A stretch of 64,000 nucleotides of DNA from Sabellastarte sp. h YS-2021 (taxonomy: Eukaryota > Annelida > Polychaeta > Sabellida > Sabellidae). Shown here piece by piece: positions 1 through 11,333 of this stretch. Location: assembly GCA_964017235.1 (NCBI GenBank), contig OZ024938.1:9663454-9727453 (forward strand), read 5' to 3'. The notes under the pieces were generated by a model that was not told the origin of the DNA, made no database searches, and saw only the letters and a list, made by a program, of their open reading frames with translations. Each line of letters starts with the position of its first letter. Within the stretch, counting starts at the first letter, position 1. The position numbers were made by a program, and so were the translations under genes.

Positions 1-785
1 ATGACGAGCCATGGTGATGATACCGAACCCAAAAGCAATCCGCACCCTTTCAGGGACACTTAATTAAAATATACATCACCCAGAGTTTTCTGGCATTTTT
101 AGCAGTAAATTGCAATTTGCATTATGCGCATTAATGATTTAATTCAACCTACCTGAGGCAGACACTTTAACCATTGAACTGACAGGAAATTCCTTCAAGT
201 TGAAGGTACTTATACAGCAATTTCACCTTACTAAAGACATGCCCTCAGGCAATTTATACCTGCTCGCTTTACTAAAAACAAGCCCTTGGGTAGTATAATA
301 TTAAAACTTGTAATTATAATGTTAATGTTGAAAGTTAAGAGTTGTATAGATGGTTCGTTCCCTGTTTACCATTACAATAGAAGAATTTGTAAGCATTTAG
401 CCAAATACACCATTCAAGGTTTTAGCAGGCAGCACTGATTTACACAATGTTTTCACAAAAAAACAACATTTATATATTGGCAGCACTGATATAAATACTG
501 ATATTACAAAAATACCTAGAGATTGCGTCTCGACGCAGTGTATCCCCGGACGGGACATGGTTGAAGCATGACATACACAGTATTATGGTTGACACAAATA
601 TACCCCTGTGGGGAGGGGTCTAAGTGTTTATGGGAGCAACTTGTAAGGACACTAAGTAAACAAAATGGTTGCTTAATGAAAGATACAAATGTAATTAGAC
701 GTAGCACATCGGGGAACCGATGCAAACTGTATCCACCAGAAAGAAAACTTGCCAATCAACCATCACTTAACCTTGATTTCCAATA
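1..785. other. Unassigned A+T-rich sequence
   Basis: I see no gene, splice-bounded exon or recognisable repeat here. Short open frames on both strands near 516-786 overlap each other and have no domain signature. The stretch ends where the tandem repeat at 786 begins. Confidence 0.5.
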
Positions 786-1250
786 GGTTGGAGTGACATT
801 GCAAACCTCTAGGAACACGAATAAGCGACTTATAAGCACTTTTAATTTTGGCTATCCTCAATTGACCTTTAAAGAGGGGCCGAAGCTCAAATTTGATCAC
901 ATCAAAAGATTCCCAGCCCATGCTTTCCTATAGGATGCATTCACATTACAAACCTCTAGGACCAAGAAAAAGCGATTTATAAGCACTTTAGATTTTGCTA
1001 TCCTCGTTTGACCTTGAAGGAAGGGCCCAAGGTCAAATCTGGCCACATCAAAAGATTCCCAGCCCATGATTTCCTATAGGTTGGTTTCACATTGCAAAAC
1101 TCTAGGACCAATAATAAGTGAGATATAAGCACTTTTAAGTTTGGGTATCCTTGTTTGACCTTGAAGGAGGGGTCCAAGGTCAATCTGACCACATAATAAA
1201 ATTCCCGGCCCATGATTTCCTGTAAGTTGGTTTACCATCCCAAACCTGTA
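786..1250. repeat. About 148-bp tandem repeat, three copies
   Basis: Three head-to-tail diverged copies are visible, each carrying 'cctctaggacca', 'ataagcactttta', 'gaccttgaagg' and 'gattcccagcccatg' in the same order, starting near 803, 951 and 1097. The same word order recurs in 19490-19885, so this is a dispersed family and not a purely local expansion. No coding potential is apparent; short open frames inside it follow the repeat period. Confidence 0.8.
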
Positions 1251-2340
1251 CGTTAACAAACAAACGAACTGTTGGAATTACACCAATTTCGAAAGGAACC
1301 TAGCTATGATGGTGATCTATCTCCCTGTCAAGTTTGAATTTGATTGGACAGAGCGTTTTTGAGTTAGAGTCCGGAAACAGAAATGTTGACAAACAGACAA
1401 AAAACAGACAAACGAACGGACAGAATTACACCAATTTCGAAAGGCACCTAGCTCTGATGGTGATCTATCTCCCTGTCAAGTTTGAATTCGATTGGACAAA
1501 CCATTTTTGAGTTAGAGTCCGGAAACGGAAATTTTGACAAACAGACAAAAAACGGACAAACGAACCGACGGAATTACACCAATTTCGAAAGGAACCTAGC
1601 TATGATGGTGATTTATGTCCCCGTCCAGTTTGAATTTGATTGGACAAACTGTTTTCGAGTTAGAGTCCGGAAACGAAAATGTGGACGGACAGATGGATGG
1701 ACAAACGGACAAGAAACGGACTAACGAACAGACGGAATTACACCAATTTCGAAAGGAACCTAGCTATGATGGTGATCTATCTCCCTGTCAAGTTTGAATT
1801 CGATTGGACAAACCATTTTCGAGTTAGAGTCCGGAAATGGAAATTTTGACAAACAGACAAAAAACGGACAAACGAACAGACGGAATTACACCAATTTCGA
1901 AAGGAACCTAGCTATGATGGTGATCTATGTCCCCGTCCAGTTTGAATTTGATTGGACAAACTGTTTTCGAGTTAGAGTCCGGAAACGAAAATGTGGACGG
2001 ACAGATGGATGGACAAACGGACAAAAAACGGACTAACGAACAGACGGAATTACACCAATTTCGAAAGGAACCTAGCTGTTATGGTGATCTATCTCCCTGT
2101 CAAGATTGGACAAACCGTTTCCGAGTTAGATTCCAGAAACGAAAAATGTGGACTGACAGACAGACAAACGGACAAACAAAGGGACAAATGAACTGACAGA
2201 ATTACACCAATTTCAAAAGGAACCTAGCTATGATGGTGATCTATGTCTCTGTCAAGTTTGAATTCGATTGGACAAACCGTTTTCGAGTTGAGAGTCCGGA
2301 AACGAAAAATGTGGACGGACAGACGGATGTCGGACACATC
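1251..2340. repeat. About 140-165-bp tandem repeat, seven copies
   Basis: The phrase 'gaattacaccaatttcgaaagg' (allowing small changes) recurs about seven times between 1276 and 2220. Each time it is followed by 'aacctagctatgatggtgat', 'ccctgtcaagtttgaatt' and 'gagttagagtccggaaac'. Monomer length alternates between roughly 140-150 and 160-165 bp because of differing runs of 'gacaaacagac/gacggacagatgg'. Two adjacent monomers form a near-identical pair with the next two (about 1482-1730 versus 1794-2040), suggesting a dimeric higher-order unit. Repeated small open frames are a by-product of the repeat. Confidence 0.85.
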
Positions 2341-2787
2341 AATGTAATAGACGGGTTGGTTACACGCAACCCGCCTAAAAATGGACAAAAAGTGACCTTG
2401 AAATTGAAGGTCAAGGTCACAAAACAACAGTGTTCGTGGCATTGCCCATATATATACCCACATACCAAATCTGAAAAGTCTAACTAAAATAATTTTTAAG
2501 TTATCGCGTCTGAAAGGAAATCTCTGTGGCGGGAGCGTGACCGTACTGAATCCCAAGTATCCCCGACTTTCGTTTTTGTTTTGGTATAACATATTTGACC
2601 ACTCACTGGTCCGTGTTCTTGGAAAGTGGCCGCATGGAGTGGCGTCCACAACGTCTCTTTGTTCTGACAATTCACATCCAGATCTATCACAAATAAAAAA
2701 AAACCCAGGCTCTATAATTTGTCTTACAAATCTAGAAATGTTATCTATTCTGTTGTATAATTTATGTAAATTTTGCTGCTTGTATTA
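2341..2787. other. Unassigned sequence between satellite and LINE end
   Basis: No gene recognised. It holds a local inverted motif, 'gtgaccttgaaattgaaggtcaaggtcac' (2392-2420), which resembles the 'ggtcaaggtcac' word of the Helitron-like repeats elsewhere in the window. Confidence 0.4.
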
Positions 2788-3090
2788 GGACTGTACAAAG
2801 TTTACTGAAAAACTTCACAAATCCACTTACAATGCTCCATACCGTTGGACTGATTTGCCACTGGAAAGCAAAACTGGCCCTACTCTTTCATGTTTCAAAA
2901 GGCAACTTAAAACCTATCTGTTTCAGAAGTCTTTATTTCCCTAGTTAGCAACTACCAAACACCAATGGTCTCCTTGGTTACAATACTTGTCACATTTATG
3001 TCTCATGTTTTGGATGGTGTGCCTTAGAGTTGGCTAGTTTAAACATTAAGCACTTGGTCCCCTGACTGGATTGGACTGGATTGGATTTTC
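2788..3090 (+). mobile_element. 3' end of a non-LTR retrotransposon (CR1/L2-like)
   Basis: A plus-strand frame ending in TAG at about 2943 reads WTDLPLESKTGPTLSCFKRQ then LKTYLFQKSLFP. This matches the usual C terminus of CR1/L2/Rex-type ORF2 proteins (W..LP...... T...FK..LKT.LF). It is followed by about 110 bp and a short 'gactggattg' tandem repeat near 3065-3085, the kind of microsatellite 3' tail such LINEs have instead of poly(A). The rest of the element is missing, so it is a dead 5'-truncated copy. The clade is inferred from the C-terminal pattern only. Confidence 0.65.
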
Positions 3091-4215
3091 AGATCAATCA
3101 GGCTATAATTGACCAATTGAGGGGTGATCGATTCTTGTTTCATAAAAAACATGCTGAAGTTGACTCTTTCAGGCAAACAATGTGCATACTCACAGTAAGG
3201 AGCTCACACAGTTTCAATGTTATTATAAACACAAACCACAACGTCCCAATAAGTTTAAAAAATGAAAATTATTAACGTTTGAAGGGAGGGAAATACAAAA
3301 TGGCATGTTGTTGAAAATTTCCTCACAGAAATAATCATCGTAGAAGAACATTTGTAAAGTTACTGTTAAATATTAAACAGTGTTGAACAGATGTTGCATA
3401 ATGAAGTGCGAAATGTTTCCTCTGGTAACTCTCCCTCTCACTCTCTCTGGAACTGTGAGCATGCACATATGAATTTTTCAGATGGTAACTGAAGGTGTGG
3501 TTCACACTTTATGAGAATTTGTGACTCGGTTGTATTTCACTGTAACATGTTAGTGCAACAGCAACATAAGGTGAGTCGATGTAAATTCAGGTTGTCTTTC
3601 GGTGACATGTTTATACTACTCTCGTCCTACTTGCAACCCACCGTTATTTACGGTTACACACTGTGTCCAATCAGTGGTCATGCCTTTCATACCGTATGGA
3701 TACACCAAACCATGGAATAAAAATATATGAGGTGACCTGAGTGGCAGTTCCACCGTCGAGTAAAACTTATATACCACCAAGAACTAAAACTTTGGCAATT
3801 TTTTTACTCCCAGTTTTACCCCGGCAGGGCAGGGGGGTGGGGATTTAAGCTTTCTGATTGCAACCTGGTATATAAATGCTCATATATCGCTCAATTTGAG
3901 TCCCATCGCTCCCAAAATCTAACCAGCTCAACATTTTGATATTTGACACATATGTAAAATAACAATCTCCTGTATCAAAGAGTTTTGAGTACTGAGTGGC
4001 ATTGACAAACGGGTACACCTGAAAACAAGTAATCAGTGCCGTAAACATGCTCTGTATCAGCTGACTGTGTGTTTTGAGTTTCAGAGTAGAAGTGAAAGAA
4101 GAAAGGGACACAAATGTTGTACAGTGCAAATGGTATTCAGATGTAAAGTACAAAGTTAGCTGTTAAGATGTAAAAAGTAGGTGGAAAACATTGAAAAAAA
4201 TACTGTAAATGCAAT
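3091..4215. other. Unassigned A+T-rich sequence
   Basis: No domain, convincing splice-bounded exon or repeat recognised on either strand. Small open frames at 3081-3275, 3511-3720 and 3845-4153 have no recognisable product. Confidence 0.4.
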
Positions 4216-5560
4216 AGGTTTCAACTTTTAACTGATTTACTCAACAGTGAGAATCTCAAAGTAGTTTTTACTCAGCTTTGCACTGAGCTACAGTTCTGCA
4301 ATTTTACTAAGTTATAGCTGAGTGAAAAGTATGTTAATCAAACAAAATACTGTAAATGTAAAATTTTTCAAGTTACAACTAATTTACTCAACAGTGAGAA
4401 CCTCAAAGTAGCTATTGCTCATCTATGGAATGAGCTACATGTCTGGAATTTTACTATGTTATAGCTGACCCAAAAGTAGGTGAATAACATAATTATTTAA
4501 ACAAAATTCTCAATTTAAGTGCAATAGCTTTTAATTTACAATTGATTTACTCAACAGTGAAAACCTGAAAGTAGCTATGCCGATCTTTGCCATGAGATGT
4601 AGGTCTGCAATTTTACTGTTATAACTGACCCAAAAAGGTGAATAACACATTAAAACAAAATTCTGTAAATGCAATAGTTTCAAGTTATAACTAATTTACC
4701 CAACTGTGATAACCTGGAAGTAGCTATTGCTATGAACTACAGGTATACAATTTCATTGTCTTATAGCTGATTGAAAAGTAGATGAATAATAAATTAAACA
4801 AAATACTGTAAATGCAATAGTTTTCAAGTTACAACTGATTTACTGAATGGTTAAAAATAGCGCTTTGAGTCCTGTAGTATATAGAAATATTGCGCCGAGT
4901 ATAAATACACAATACAATACTCAACAGTGAGGACCTGGAAGTAGCTATTGCTCAGCTATGCAATGAGCTACAGGTCAATAATTTCACTATGTTATAGCTG
5001 ACCCATAAGTAGGTGAATAACACATTTGAACAAAATTTTCTAAATGCAATAGCTTTCGAGTTACAACTGATTTACTCAACAGTGAACTTCAAAGTAGCTA
5101 TTGCTCAGCTTTGCAATGGGCTACAGGTTTGCAATTTTACTATGTTACAGCTGACCCAAAGTAGGTGAACAACATATTTAAAGAAAATACTCTATACACA
5201 GTCGTTTTTAAGTTCTAACTGATTTACTCAACAGTGAGAATCTCAAAGTAGCTATTGCTCGGCCATGCAATGAGCTACAGGTCTTCAATTTTACTATGTT
5301 ATAGCTGACAAATAAGTAGCTAAATAACATATTTATACAAAATTCTCCAAATCCAATAGTTTTCAAGTGACGAGTGATTTTACTCATTGTGGAAGGTACT
5401 GAAAAGTTAAAAAGTAGCTATTACTCACTTAGCTATTGGGATAAACACCCAAATTACTCACCATGTTGTAACTATAGAAAAAGTAGCTGAATAACATATT
5501 TTAACAAAATGCTCTACATGCAAAACTTTTCAAGTTATAAGTGATTTAGTGCATGATTTA
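4216..5560. repeat. Degenerate satellite array, about 150-160-bp monomer
   Basis: About nine diverged monomers share 'actcaacagtgagaacctcaaagtagc', 'gagctacaggtctgcaattttactatgttatagctgaccc' and 'aaaagtaggtgaataac' in fixed order, with starts near 4238, 4388, 4550, 4697, 4920, 5078, 5226 and 5381. The monomer resembles the 133-bp satellite at 12926-14534: both share 'cccaaaagtaggtgaat', a 'gcaatactttt' word, a 'tttactca' word and 'tagctat'. The arrays therefore probably descend from one family. Confidence 0.85.
4857..4921 (+). mobile_element. Short SINE/LINE tail fragment inside the satellite
   Basis: About 65 bp reading 'agcgctttgagtcctgtag...gcgccgagtataaatac' plus 'acaatacaatac' interrupt a satellite monomer. 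The reverse complement of nearly the same sequence occurs at about 10225-10295, so this is a dispersed element end, probably the 3' tail of a SINE or its partner LINE. The small size prevents classification. Confidence 0.5.
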
Positions 5561-5604
5561 ATAAATTTTAATGCACTAAAAATATTTTTAAAATTCATAA
5601 AAAT

Positions 5605-5930
5605 ATAGACAGATCCAGGCCTGATACTCACACAAGGGAATTCCCTTATGGCCTAGTACATAAATGCAGGATTAGACAGAAATCCCTACAATTGTCAATG
5701 AGTAAATTGTGATAACATGTTGAATATTTTTACACTTTTGGTGGGGAACCTCACTTTTAATGGCTCTAGCAAACAAACAAACAGATCTGCATGCCTTGAA
5801 CAATTTTTCATCCTCGATAGATAAGGCATCTTTTAAAAAACAGCATGTCTCTGGGCCTTGTAGTTTTGGAGGAGAACTTGTTCACGCTGACACCAACGCC
5901 GCAGAGTGATGACAAGTCAGCTGACATAAA
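5605..5930. repeat. Interspersed repeat shared with 45690-46085
   Basis: The block 'tcacacaagggaat...cctagtacata...agaaatccct...aacagatctgcatgccttgaacaattt...cagcatgtctctgggccttgtag' through 'gtcagctgacata' is found again, collinear and diverged, at about 45775-46085. In the second copy it runs directly into a Helitron-like element. No protein domain is encoded. It may be a nonautonomous transposon or part of a composite repeat. Confidence 0.65.
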
Positions 5931-6349
5931 AAAAATTTTTTGATCATGTCACCTTTATAAAAGTCAACCATAAGGATGTGGAAAGATTTTCCCATGCATG
6001 AAGTATATTTGTGCCAAAAATAGTTGGAAACCACCCACAAATAAAAGAGATATTCAAGGGAGTTGATAATGCTGTGGTGGTGGTGAAAAAACTCAATCCA
6101 AAAACAAAAAGCGCCCTTTTCAAGAGACTCTTGCTTAAATACTTTTCTTACAGATTTAGATTTTATAATAAAATCAAATATTTTAAATAACATTTTCCGG
6201 AGATAAATTTACATATTTATATTAAATAACAGTGTACTGAGATGACATTAGATACTTGAGATATTTGATGTACCTATTTTATTAAGATAAATGGAGAAAT
6301 TTTAAATAGCACTATATTTTGATAAACTGAGATTATTGTTGTTACTTAC
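5931..6349. other. Unassigned, probable intron of gene 1
   Basis: A+T-rich sequence with no domain. It lies directly downstream of the splice donor at 6348-6349 on the minus strand and is therefore probably intronic. Confidence 0.35.
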
Positions 6350-6415
6350 CTATACCCTGTTCTTGAGACAATGATAACAAACCCTTCACTACATCTCTGA
6401 ATCCCCAGAAACATG
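6350..6415 (-). CDS. Host gene 1, exon 3 (ankyrin-like segment)
   Basis: On the minus strand a good acceptor (tatttcag) precedes 66 bp and a consensus donor (GTAAGT) follows. Read with the phase left by the 11225-11333 exon, it gives ACFWGFRDVVKGLLSLSQEQ then GI with no stop. 'IACFWGFRDVVKGLL' resembles the helix-turn-helix core of an ankyrin repeat (usual form A...GH..VV..LL). The exon is symmetric (phase 1 to phase 1). The gene continues at lower coordinates, where I could not identify the next exon. The protein family is not recognised beyond this resemblance; the model needs transcript support. Confidence 0.6.
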
Positions 6416-6724
6416 CTGAAATACAGAGTTTTTATGTGTTAAAATGTTCACACGTCCAACCCAACACATTTCATACCATTTTCATAATATTTATAATTTT
6501 CAAAAATACTATCTGTGCAAAAATTAGATTATGCTTTACAATTACTAGCATTCTTGAGTACCCCATTGTGCAGAAAGTGACATACAAATTACTGTATTTA
6601 TTACAGAGATTCTTGGCAGAAAAAACATTGTCCAGAAGGGCTCAAACTTCAAAGGTAATTTAATTGAGCACAATAGCTGTTGGAAGTAAGGATATACAAT
6701 TATTAATCTATTATTATAAGGGTC

Positions 6725-7040
6725 ATCTCCCACTGTGACTTAATGGGCAACACTTGTCTAGTAACACAGACGACATGGGTTCGATCCCAGGTACAGATAA
6801 ATAGAGTAAGAAATCTAAAATTCGCCACATATCTGAAATTCGCCACATGTGAAAATACTAATAAAATAAATAAATTGTGGTGAGATTTGTTGACTGTATA
6901 GTAAATTAAGGCTTTTTGAACTGAAAAATACCAATTTTTAGATAAAAACATCATTTTCTTCATAATATTAACTAAGGTTTTAGAGGTGGCGAATTTTAGA
7001 TTCCTGGCGAATTTCAGATTTCTTACTCTATATATTGGCT
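6725..7040 (+). mobile_element. tRNA-like SINE head plus an inverted-repeat element
   Basis: At 6736-6800 the sequence looks tRNA-like: 'gtgacttaatgggcaac' resembles an A box and 'gggttcgatccc' is a clear B box. It runs into 'agagtaagaaatctaaaattcgccac' (6804-6830), whose reverse complement occurs at about 6985-7035 ('gtggcgaattttagatt...agatttcttactct'). The structure is thus a SINE head joined to, or interrupted by, a roughly 235-bp fold-back sequence. No functional tRNA is claimed because the acceptor stem does not pair. Confidence 0.5.
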
Positions 7041-7103
7041 CAGATGGCTGCCTAAAATGGCAGCCCTATAATGTCCATATAGGGGATCATAGGGGATCTA
7101 TTC

Positions 7104-7663
7104 CAGGGGCCGATTTCACAAACGGACTTAAGCCTGGTTTTGGGCTTAAGTTTAAGACTTTGGTCTTAAATTCTGTCAAAAATGTGCTAAGTCAGCGGGC
7201 TTAGACTTAGTGGATTTCACAAAGGGGCTAAGTCCATGGATTTGCTAAGTCAGTGGACTTAGACTTAAGTCTGGGAGGTAGTGGGCTTAAATTTTGTAAA
7301 GAGGACTTAAATATGGCTGCCATAAACTTTTCTCCACTTGAAAATTTGAAAGGGCTGTAAATAAAGTATAATTACACAGAACACCTTACTGAAGTAGTCT
7401 TTGGGAAGTTTATGTGTGGCAACAAGGTTTTTCATTTCAAAACAGGACTTATCCTTAGATAAAATGTATTAAATGAAGGATATAAAAGGTCACATGACAC
7501 AGAAAACCACTGTGGTTATATGATAAGCTTGGACTTAGCTAAGTCACCTTTGTGAAATCCATTTTAAGTCCCAGACCTAGTTAAGACCAAAGTCTTAGAT
7601 TTAAGTCCCTGACTTAGCCAAAAAAGGGACTTAGTTTAAGTCCTTTAGTGAAATCGGCCCCAG
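7104..7663. mobile_element. Fold-back MITE, 554 bp, 3-bp duplication CAG
   Basis: Termini are GGGCCGATTTCAC at 7107 and its exact complement ending at 7660, flanked on both sides by CAG (7104-7106 and 7661-7663). Inverted similarity continues inward ('ggacttaag...agactttggtctta' against 'taagaccaaagtctta...ttaagtcc'), giving a long hairpin. No transposase is encoded. A 3-bp duplication and a GGGCC start fit PIF/Harbinger-derived MITEs, but that superfamily usually duplicates TWA-type trinucleotides, so the class is tentative. Confidence 0.75.
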
Positions 7664-8024
7664 CAGGCTACAGAACTCCACATTCTGTTATGTTTTGCCA
7701 CCAGCCCTTTTTTTGTTGATAATTGAGAGGGTGGTTGTATTTCTCACAATATTTTTCAGCATTATATTGGTTACCAGTCTGGTGCCACAGGCTTATCTAC
7801 TACCTTTATCATGGAACCTCCACCTAACAAAGATTTTGATAAAAAAAACCTTGTACCTGGTGTCTAGTATCCATTGAATACTGAGCCACCTTACATATCT
7901 ATTGAAACCCTGTTTCAACCCCCAGCATCACTCTTTCCATTTATGCACAAACATGTATAAATTTATTTTGAAATTCACCTACATAATATTTACCTGAGGG
8001 TCAGACTGACGCAGAAGTATTTAT
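7664..8024. other. Unassigned sequence
   Basis: No gene, exon with good splice sites or repeat recognised. It separates the MITE from the Helitron-like copy beginning near 8025. Confidence 0.35.
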
Positions 8025-9890
8025 AAAAATAGCATCAGAGATGTCCGTACCCCACAGCCTGGGGAAATAGTTTTCAACACCATGAGATATAGAAGTAGTG
8101 AAAGAGTACACAGATTGGGATACTTTCAGAGCAGTGTCAGTGTCCAAATAATGTTTAAGTAGAGAAAATAACATCTAAGAGAAAGAAACTGCATATAAAG
8201 ACTAAGCATTAAAACAAGACAATTCCGTAAACTGAAAATTATGAAGCTGTAAAATTTATTAACTAGAGAATAGCTGTCAATGGAAATATCACAATTATGT
8301 AAAAGTACATATAATAATCAGTTGCAGAAATCCATATCCTTACGCTTGCCAAGATATGCCGTTCAATATATTATAGGTCAAGGTCAAATCAAGGCAGGGT
8401 TCGAAATTAGCACCAATCCACCAGTCCGCAACCGACAGAAATGCTTCTGGGTTGAAAAGATTAAGACCCTGCCAGTCTGTTTGTCCTTGTAGCTGCAAGA
8501 TGGTTATACATGCACATTTCGCACAGTTGAATTATGACTTGCATGTTTTTTATATTGTTCAACCATACAAAAGTGACCTCGTACATTTGTCTGAAGATTT
8601 AAAATTTATCCCATTTTGTTTAGGTCTGGGACGGGTGCTGAAAAACAGCTCCGAGTACCCGCACTCTGACAACTGACCCGAATTCGAGTAATCGCGAGAT
8701 TTAGTATCTACCATTAGAAGTCTTCTGTAAACAAATGGTAGCGAAACGTTTGAAGAAAAAAAGTCTTCTATTTAACCAGGTATTATAGAATATGTAGTAA
8801 TATTATATGTTTTTAAGGCAAAACCAATTCTTTAATTGATATTATGTGGTGGAAATGCAAAAAATGTAGCATATTTTACACAAACGTTTCATGTCTACCA
8901 AGGCTCGAGTAACCGTTCGCAGCCCCAAATTTTTTATATTCATTTGTATGGTCAAATTATGGTTTGTATATTTTGAATATAGCCCATACATACAGATATG
9001 GTAATACATGCTTTTATGTGGAGTTGGGGCCAAACCTGTGGCTCACTTGATGCAATACAATCTGTTACAATGGAAAGTTGCAAAAGTGAAACAGTTAATG
9101 AATTCTAATATGACTTTAACAGTGCTTAATCTACATCAAAAGACACCCAAAGGTGCAACAACCAAGATTCAAGCAAAAAGATATAAGAGAGATAAAATAG
9201 TATCAGATATCCCTGTAGAGAGATAAAATAGCATCAGATATGCAAGATCAAAGGTCCAATCCAGGTCACACCATGATGTTGCACACCTATAACCCCCCAC
9301 CAATGTCCCTACCAAATATCAACTTCCTAAACCTTTCAGTTTCCGAGATATAGCCCGCACAAGATTTTATAGGTCAAGGTCACTACGGCAAGGCCAAAGA
9401 TCAAATCAAGGTCACACCATGACGTTGCATACCTACACCCCGTAACCAATGTCCCTACCACGTATCAACCTCCTACACCTTTCGGTTTCCGAGATATAGC
9501 CTGGACAAGATTTTATAGGTCAAGGTCACTACGGCAAGATCAAAGGTCAAATCAAGGTCACACTATGATGTTGCACACCTACAGCCCCTAACCAATGTCC
9601 CTACCAAGTATCAACTTCCAATACCTTACAGTTTCCGAAATATAGCCCGGACAGGATTTTCAAACTCAAGGTCACTACCGTAACGGCAAACTCAAAGGTC
9701 AGATCAAGGTCACACCATCACGTTGCACACCTACACCCCCTAACCAATATCCCTACTACGTATCAACTTCCTACACCTTTCGGTTTCCGAGATATAGCCT
9801 GGACAAGATTTTCAAACTCAAGGTCACTACAGCAAGGTCAAAGGTCAGATCAAGGTCACACCATGACGTTGCACACCTTGTCACTGCACA
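8025..9890 (+). mobile_element. Helitron-like nonautonomous element, copy 1, with tandem core
   Basis: It begins with 'aaaatagcatcagagatgtccgtaccccacagcc', as do copies at 46081 and 48370. A head of several hundred bp follows, interrupted near 8390-8700 by unrelated sequence. From about 9220 there are four to five tandem units of about 147 bp, each carrying 'ggtcaaggtcactacggcaagg', 'caccatgacgttgcacacctaca', 'aaccaatgtccctaccaagtatcaacttcctacacctt' and 'ggtttccgagatatagcc'. The hairpin end seen in the other copies is missing here. Domain-free elements with a tandem core are typical of Helitron/Helentron-derived repeats (for example the pearl elements of oysters); the assignment is inference. 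Confidence 0.6.
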
Positions 9891-10385
9891 TGTGCGTGAT
9901 CAAAAGGTTGCCAGGTGAAGAGTTCACGAGGTTATCAGGTCACACATGCACATTGTGGTTATTGTATTATTGTCGACTGAACTGTGAATTGCCTTGTTTT
10001 CTCACAAAATAAGAGACTATAGCCCTCCAAAATTCACACTGACGCCCAGTTTTCAAACTAAAAGAAGGAATCAATTGACCTCCAAAAAAAAGAAGTTCAG
10101 GAAACACTGAGCATGTATAATACAGCTCATGAGAGGAGTTAGCAGCTAGTTTTTTCAAACATTTTTGAAAAGCAATCCTGAAGGCGAATTGCTTTCCAAG
10201 CTGTGTTAAATCTCATCGAACGTGTCGCACCAAAATACTACTGTATTGTATTTTATACTCAGCGTAATATCCCCATGTATTACAGGACTCGAAGTGCTAT
10301 ATGACCAATCTGACTGTATAAGTACAGCCCAAGTCTCCAGTGACTGACATTCCCCTAACTGAAAGACAGAGGCTCAAGGATGACC
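9891..10385. other. Unassigned; contains an inverted tail fragment
   Basis: No gene seen. At about 10225-10295 lies the reverse complement of the short tail fragment found at 4857-4921 ('gtattgtattttatactcagcg...tattacaggactcgaag'). It lies just beyond the SINE at 10386-10553 and may be its 3' portion. Confidence 0.4.
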
Positions 10386-10553
10386 ATTTATCAACGTCAA
10401 GGTTCTTTAACCTGCCACTGGGGATAGGACCCAATGACAGAGGGTCGCCATTGTAATTGGTCATTCAAGCCACTATGTATCTGCCTGTACCTGAGTTTGA
10501 ACCCACGTCCTCTGTGTTCCTAGGTGAGCGTGTTACCCACTAGGTCACAGTGG
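10386..10553 (-). mobile_element. tRNA-derived SINE (minus strand)
   Basis: Read on the minus strand, it starts 'ccactgtgacctagtgggtaac' (A-box-like), with the B box 'gggttcaaact', followed by 'caggtacaggcagatacatagt' and a body ending 'ttaaagaaccttgacgttgat'. A collinear plus-strand copy is at 45509-45681. The head is tRNA-like and the body is shared, which defines a SINE family. No target duplication could be fixed. Confidence 0.75.
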
Positions 10554-11224
10554 TAGATACGAGACAGATCAATCCACAACCCAAGATAAACAATCCCATT
10601 CGGTTGACAGTGAACTTGTGACCTGTGACCAAGACACGGAAAGGTGAGACATAGGTATTAGGAGAAAAATCATGAGTTTTTGGATCCAAAGGAAGCTTGC
10701 ATACAATTTGTCCTGTAATCATATTGTATGAGATGGACTGTGACTCCATAGACAACAGTGGTGTAATCATGTCATCATAAGACGGATGTAATTGTGATAT
10801 TATGACTTCAATTTTAGAACTGTGACATCTTGGGCATACAAATATGGCATATTTCAAGTAAATATAATATTGTACCCTATGAGGACATAGACACTATTGA
10901 CACCTTGGCAAAATCTGACAAACGTACCTTAGTGAATCTGTGTACATTTTGTTTTATAAAAATATTTTGCAGATCTTCACTATTTGGTTGATTATTAAAA
11001 CAACAGTAAATTAGCATTTTCTAATCACAAATACTTTGTGAAACAAAAATAACATCAGCATTATTAACTCTGATGGCACTGCGATCTCATCAAGACTATA
11101 ATTTGGACTCATGATTACAAGTCCATTGCATGTTCATTAACTACGGGACTTAATTAATATGGAGAATTAAATACACACTTCAAGCTAAAAATTATGTTTC
11201 ATTCTCACTGTTCTGATGTATTAC
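10554..11224. other. Unassigned, probable intron of gene 1
   Basis: A minus-strand open frame near 10620-10857 contains a CPRC motif, but I found no acceptor or donor linking it to the gene 1 exons in phase, and no family is recognised. The rest is A+T-rich. Confidence 0.35.
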
Positions 11225-11333
11225 CTATGTAGAGTTGACTCTGTAAAACTTGAGAATTTTTTTCCGCTAAAGCACGTCGATTTTCTGCAGGGTTATTCAC
11301 AAAGATGGTTTCTGATATAAACTTCTCTACAAG
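11225..11333 (-). CDS. Host gene 1, exon 2
   Basis: The exon is 109 bp, bounded on the minus strand by acceptor 'tgttttacag' and donor 'GTAATA'. In phase 0 it encodes 36 residues beginning LVEKFISETIFVNNPAENRR and ending QSQLYI, plus one base of the next codon. Phase 0 matches the end of the 17025-17186 exon and the trailing base matches the 6350-6415 exon. The composition (charged, amphipathic) looks like a helical repeat protein. No family is named with confidence; the flanking exon suggests ankyrin-type repeats. Confidence 0.6.

Noticed and set aside
10540-10857. Minus-strand frame with CPRCHSSKIEVIISQ
   Set aside because: No phase-compatible splice sites, its end runs into a SINE, and no family is recognisable.
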